Shown: positions 60,813 to 64,000 of the stretch, piece by piece
Layout: every line of letters begins with the position of its first letter
Numbering within the stretch: the stretch's first letter is position 1
NCBI RefSeq assembly: GCF_039533965.1
Contig: NZ_BAAAUN010000001.1
Span: forward strand, 2,206,950 to 2,270,949
Direction of reading: 5' to 3'
Length of the DNA: 64,000 bases
From: Microbacterium luteolum
Lineage (GTDB): Bacteria; Actinomycetota; Actinomycetes; Actinomycetales; Microbacteriaceae
The notes under the pieces: model-generated
What the model saw: the letters and a program-made list of their open reading frames with translations, nothing else
The model's database searches: none
What the model was told of the DNA's origin: nothing
Position numbers and translations under genes: made by a program

Positions 60813-61771
60813 GCGGGGTCATCCTCGTAGTGGACGAACTTCTTCTGTGCGCCGAACTGCACCAGGGTGATGACGAGCGTGAGCGCGAGCAGGATGATGC
60901 TCGCCGCACTCGACGGGCCGAACTCGAAGCGCCCGAAGCCCAGATCGAAGATGTGGTAGACGATCGTGCGGGTCGCGTTGTCGGGACCCGCGTTCTGCAC
61001 GAGCACGTAGACCGTGTCGAAGGTCTGCAGCGACGAGATGAACGCCACGACCGACGAGAAGAAGACGATCGGCGAGAGCAGCGGCAGACGGATGCTGGTG
61101 AACAGGCGCCAGGGGCCGGCGCCGTCGATGCGCGCTGCTTCGATCACCGAGGGCGAGATGTTCTGCAGCCCGGCGAGGAAGATCACCACGTTGAGGCCCA
61201 TCGACGACCAGATGGTGACGATGCAGACGGCGAGGAGGGCGAGCTTCGGATCCTGCAGCCAGTCGGGCGGGGTGATGCCGAAGATCTTCGAGATCGTGAC
61301 CGACAGCAGGCCGTCTGAGCGGAACATCTGCTGCCAGATCATCGCCACCGCGACCGTCGAGGTGACGACGGGGGCGAAGAAGAGGATCAGGTAGAGCGTG
61401 CGCGTCTTCAGCTTCTCGAGCGCGACCGCGACGATCACCGAGAGGCCGAGACCGATCGGCACCGTGACGACGGCGATGATCAGCGTGTTGATGATGGCGC
61501 GGCCCAGCAGCGGGTCCTGCAGCTGGTCGGCGAAGTTGGCGAAGCCCACCCAGGTCAGGTCGGTCAGGCCGTCCCAGTCCGCGAACGCGAGCACGAGGCT
61601 GGCGGCGAAGGGGAGCACGACGAACAGGCCCATCCCGATCATCTGCGGGCCGACGAAGACATAGCCCCAGAGGCGATCGCGTCGACGCCAGGGTGCCTCC
61701 TTGCGCAGGGGCGGGACGGATGCCGCAGGCGTGGCCTGCGGCATCCGTCCGTTCTCGGTGAGAGTGGTCAC
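60809..61771 (-). CDS. carbohydrate ABC transporter permease (MalF type)
   Basis: 320 residues, six membrane segments, EAA loop VIEAARIDGAGPWRLFTSIR and the late block QTFDTVYVLVQNAGPDNATR. Starts 2 bases after the binding-protein stop. Partner of the MalG-type permease downstream. Confidence 0.94.
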   Translation of the reverse strand: MTTLTENGRMPQATPAASVPPLRKEAPWRRRDRLWGYVFVGPQMIGMGLFVVLPFAASLVLAFADWDGLTDLTWVGFANFADQLQDPLLGRAIINTLIIAVVTVPIGLGLSVIVAVALEKLKTRTLYLILFFAPVVTSTVAVAMIWQQMFRSDGLLSVTISKIFGITPPDWLQDPKLALLAVCIVTIWSSMGLNVVIFLAGLQNISPSVIEAARIDGAGPWRLFTSIRLPLLSPIVFFSSVVAFISSLQTFDTVYVLVQNAGPDNATRTIVYHIFDLGFGRFEFGPSSAASIILLALTLVITLVQFGAQKKFVHYEDDPA

Positions 61772-61773
61772 TC

Positions 61774-63084
61774 CTACTTCTCCGACCGGTCCTTGATCAC
61801 GTCGGCGATGGTGTCCAGCGTCGCCTGGGCATCCGCCTTGCCCTCGTAGAGCTTCAGGAACTCATCCGCGATCGCGGTCGGGAGGCCCGGGACCATCGCC
61901 TCGGCCGGGTAGTCCTCGAAGCCGATGTCGCGCATGTCGAGGAACGTCTGCGCGTGAGCGGGGTAGTCGCCCTCGAGCACCACGTCGTCGGCGCCCTTGA
62001 TCGACGGGACCGCGTTGCCGCCGCCCTCGAGGCGGAAGGTCTGCCCCTCGGCGGAGAGGAACTCGGTCCAGAAGGTGAACGCCGCGTCCTTCACCTTGGT
62101 CTTGCCGTTGATCGCGAGGAAGCTCGTCGCCACTCCGGTGGGTGCGGCCTCGCCGTCGGGGGTCGGCCACTGCACGATGTCGTAGCTGTCCTGCTCGCCC
62201 GTCGCGTCGACCGTGCCGATCGTGTAGCGACCCTGCACGAAGAAGCCGGCCTTGTGCGTGACGAAGACGCTGTCGGCTCCGGCGCCGTCCGGGAGGGAGT
62301 CGGCGACGACGAACGTGCCGTCCTCGAAGAGGTCGCCGAGCTGCCGCACGGCCTCGACCGTGTCGGCATCCTTGTTCGCGACGAAGGCGCCCGAGTCGTC
62401 GTACGGAGCGTCCAGGCCCTGCGACGACAGCCAGCTCCAGTGGGTGGCCCAGTAGTTCCAGTACATGGTGCCGGTGAGGCCCGCGTCGTGCAGCTTCGCG
62501 TTCATCTCGAGGAACTTGTCGGTGGTCCACTCGCCGTTCTCGGCCAGGGTCGCGGGGTCCTCGGTGATGCCGGCGGCGGCGAGCGCCTGCTTGTCGTACC
62601 AGAAGACGTCGGGGTTCGAGTCGTTGGGGGCGGCGTAGACCTCGCCGTCGTTCTCGGCGGCGCCGAAGAGGCCGGGGAAGAAGTCGTCCTTCTTGGTCTG
62701 GCTGTCCTTCGAGTCCATCAGCTCGTTCAGCGGCATCAGCCGCTTCGAGTCGACGAACTGGCCGATCTTGTCGTCGCCGACGTAGAAGACGTCGGGGGCG
62801 GTGTTGCTGGTGAGCTGTGCGAGCAGCTTGGAGTGGTAGTCGCCGTAGTCGGCGACCGGCTGGAGCTTGACGGTGATGTCGGGGTGCCGCTCCATGAAGT
62901 CCTTGTTGAACTCCTCGTAGCGGGTGAGCTCGTCGGCGGTGCCCCAGGTGGACCAGACGACCGTGGCCTTGCCGTCGGCATCCACGCCGCCGCCTCCGCC
63001 ACCGCCGCTGCATGCGGCGAGTCCCAGTGCCAGAGCGCCGGCAGCACCCAGTGCCAGATACCGCGTCACGTTCGCACGTGCCAT
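61774..63084 (-). CDS. sugar ABC transporter substrate-binding lipoprotein
   Basis: 436 residues, cluster-B binding protein. Lipobox LAAC (Cys25) followed by a poly-Gly linker; VVWSTWGTADELTRYEEFNK opens lobe 1, APDVFYVGDD and NYWATHWSWLSSQG line the cleft. AAAGAGGT precedes the ATG. First gene of the operon whose promoter carries the GntR operator shared with the GH42 operon, so a galactoside-type sugar is a reasonable guess. Confidence 0.93.
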   Translation of the reverse strand: MARANVTRYLALGAAGALALGLAACSGGGGGGGVDADGKATVVWSTWGTADELTRYEEFNKDFMERHPDITVKLQPVADYGDYHSKLLAQLTSNTAPDVFYVGDDKIGQFVDSKRLMPLNELMDSKDSQTKKDDFFPGLFGAAENDGEVYAAPNDSNPDVFWYDKQALAAAGITEDPATLAENGEWTTDKFLEMNAKLHDAGLTGTMYWNYWATHWSWLSSQGLDAPYDDSGAFVANKDADTVEAVRQLGDLFEDGTFVVADSLPDGAGADSVFVTHKAGFFVQGRYTIGTVDATGEQDSYDIVQWPTPDGEAAPTGVATSFLAINGKTKVKDAAFTFWTEFLSAEGQTFRLEGGGNAVPSIKGADDVVLEGDYPAHAQTFLDMRDIGFEDYPAEAMVPGLPTAIADEFLKLYEGKADAQATLDTIADVIKDRSEK

Positions 63085-63141
63085 CTCGCTACCTCTTTCA
63101 TCATCGGAAGATCGTGTCGGGAAGCCTCTGAGGGCTCCCTC

Positions 63142-63172
63142 GTATTCTGTATACAGAACGCAATCCTGTCAA
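63142..63172 (-). promoter_or_regulatory. sugar ABC operon promoter with GntR operator
   Basis: On the minus strand TTGACA (63167-63172), 17 bases, CAGAAT (63144-63149). TTCTGTATACAGAA at 63145-63158 is a perfect 14-base palindrome lying in the spacer and -10, and GTATTCTGTATACA is identical to the GH42 operator. Confidence 0.8.
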
Positions 63173-63205
63173 GATGCGGTCGAGAGGGGCGGTCGGCGAC
63201 CGGGT

Positions 63206-63291
63206 GTGCACAATTCAGTCAGAAAGTGGGCTCGGCACCGGAACCGACCCGATTTCGAGCCGATGCGCGACGTTCTTGCTGAGTTGGGCAC
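63206..63291. repeat. 86-bp palindromic element, copy 3
   Basis: Ends GTGCACAATTCAGTCAGAA and TTCTTGCTGAGTTGGGCAC form an imperfect inverted repeat; inner GGCTCG / CGAGCC (63229-63234, 63256-63261) pair. Same 86-base length and same 72-base distance from left end to GCTGA as the copies at 16957 and 40182. It lies just before the next gene. Confidence 0.8.
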
Positions 63292-63324
63292 ATGGACCCT
63301 GCCGCGAGGACGGAGAATGGCCGG

Positions 63325-63777
63325 ATGGACACTCCTGACCCGCACCTGCTCGGACCCGGACTGCTGCCGACGCCCTTCACGGCCGACGAGATCCGCGACG
63401 CGACCGGATCCGGCAAGGTGATCCGGCTGCTCCTCGAAGGACCGGACGGACCGCTGGGCGAGCACGTCAACCGATTCAGCGAGACGGATGCCGAGGGCGC
63501 CACGCTCGACCGCTGGGATGCCGAGGACCCGAAGGCGGTCGTATCCAGCCGCGTGACCTGGGCCGAGCTGCAGGGCCACGCGGCCTTCGACGCCGGTACG
63601 ACGAGCGTGTCGACCGTGTCCCTGTCGTCGCCCCTGGGCGAGCTCACCTGCCGGAAGTACGACACCGAAGACGGCGTCTTCTGGTTCTCGATCGCGCACC
63701 CCGGCATGCCGGTGCTGTACGAGTCCGACGGCATGCGGACCACCGTGCTCAGCATCGAGCCCGAGGGAACTGCCTGA
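63325..63777 (+). CDS. hypothetical protein
   Basis: 150 residues, acidic, mixed alpha/beta, no signal or membrane segment (SGKVIRLLLEGPDGPLGEHV; VSSRVTWAELQGHAAF). No family recognised. ATG at 63325 follows GGAG by 9 bases; an ATG at 63292 would start at the very edge of the palindromic element and is less likely. Confidence 0.75.
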   Translation: MDTPDPHLLGPGLLPTPFTADEIRDATGSGKVIRLLLEGPDGPLGEHVNRFSETDAEGATLDRWDAEDPKAVVSSRVTWAELQGHAAFDAGTTSVSTVSLSSPLGELTCRKYDTEDGVFWFSIAHPGMPVLYESDGMRTTVLSIEPEGTA

Positions 63778-63785
63778 GGCACACG

Positions 63786-63824
63786 CCGAAGGGCGGACCC
63801 GCCACCCGCGGACCCGCCCTTCGG
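63786..63824. terminator. bidirectional terminator hairpin
   Basis: CCGAAGGGCGG and CCGCCCTTCGG form a perfect 11-base-pair stem between two convergent genes, 8-9 bases from each stop codon. Confidence 0.85.
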
Positions 63825-63831
63825 ACTCCTC

Positions 63832-64000
63832 TCAGTGACCGGCGGCGCCGACCACGACGAACTCGTTCGGCACGACGTCGAGAACAGCGGATGCCGACAC
63901 CTCACCCGAGTGCAGGTCGATCGCCAGGATCTTGTCCGACGCGGGCTCCGTCACGTAGGCGATGTCACCCACGACACGCAGACCCGGGTGCGGCTGCTGC
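63832..64000 (-). CDS. 3' end of AztD-like zinc metallochaperone gene, truncated by window edge
   Basis: The last 55 complete codons of a minus-strand gene read QPHPGLRVVGDIAYVTEPAS at the start and end NEFVVVGAAGH; they have beta-propeller character (VGDIAYVTEP, KILAIDLHSGEV). This resembles the C-terminus of AztD, the periplasmic zinc chaperone of AztABC systems. Only a fragment is visible, so the call rests on this short match. Confidence 0.6.
   Translation of the reverse strand, partial: QQPHPGLRVVGDIAYVTEPASDKILAIDLHSGEVSASAVLDVVPNEFVVVGAAGH

Noticed and set aside
1-64000. tRNA, rRNA, CRISPR array, prophage or intact insertion sequence
   Set aside because: None seen: no cloverleaf, no regularly spaced direct repeats, no transposase, integrase or phage structural gene in any frame.

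Overview
High-GC actinobacterial chromosome. GTG starts, 4-base ATGA/GTGA gene overlaps, leaderless-looking -10 boxes directly before start codons, N-acyl-Cys lipoprotein binding proteins and many ROK regulators all fit Micrococcales, most likely Microbacterium (my inference from overall gene style; no 16S in the window). I found no tRNA, rRNA, CRISPR array, prophage or intact insertion sequence.

Layout. 1-6000: a possible hydantoin-like or amide catabolic locus (creatinase/M24-fold protein, alpha/beta hydrolase, then NCS1 permease - DUF917 - HyuA-like on the other strand) with a TetR regulator. 6700-14400: a beta-glucan-type locus (sugar ABC transporter, Gfo/Idh oxidoreductase, divergent ROK regulator, secreted GH16 glucanase, lipoprotein). 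14400-20300: housekeeping-like single genes (FUSC, AlkD-like, DeoD, DEAD helicase, GNAT). 20300-25000: a compact van-like cell-wall cluster (membrane-anchored VanY-type carboxypeptidase, alanine/serine racemase, D-Ala-D-X ligase) facing a VanRS-type two-component system. 25200-29240: azoreductase/HxlR pair, AraC and GyrI-like effector proteins, zinc-ribbon SDR. 29250-38530: dipeptide-type ABC transporter, ROK sugar kinase, M81 metallopeptidase and ROK regulator. 38600-46640: SDR, then a tightly coupled GH42 - gcvPA - gcvPB - NAD-kinase-like operon facing a GntR regulator. 46630-50050: an AT-richer accessory patch with a broken RHS tail and several orphan immunity-like small genes. 50050-58160: ChvE/GguAB-type monosaccharide transporter, ROK regulator with a lone sugar ABC ATPase, and a cyclic-nucleotide-domain flavoprotein paired with a UBP zinc finger. 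58170-63100: second sugar ABC transporter with an MGH1/GH63-like glycosidase. The right end holds a small unknown gene, a bidirectional terminator and the 3' end of a gene resembling the zinc metallochaperone aztD.

Themes. Many neighbouring genes form sugar-scavenging units, each with its own regulator. The GH42 operon and the 58-63 kb transporter share an identical 14-base operator (GTATTCTGTATACA) and are probably co-regulated by the GntR protein between them. The most unusual signal is not a gene: at least seven short palindromic elements fall into two architectures. Three are exactly 86 bp with related ends. Four are four-box elements whose box word differs between elements while the spacing stays nearly constant. 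Two of the seven lie in frame inside the NAD-kinase-like gene. A separate, shorter palindromic repeat (TTCGACAGGCTCAG type) is inserted in frame in the helicase and in the GH63-like glycosidase.
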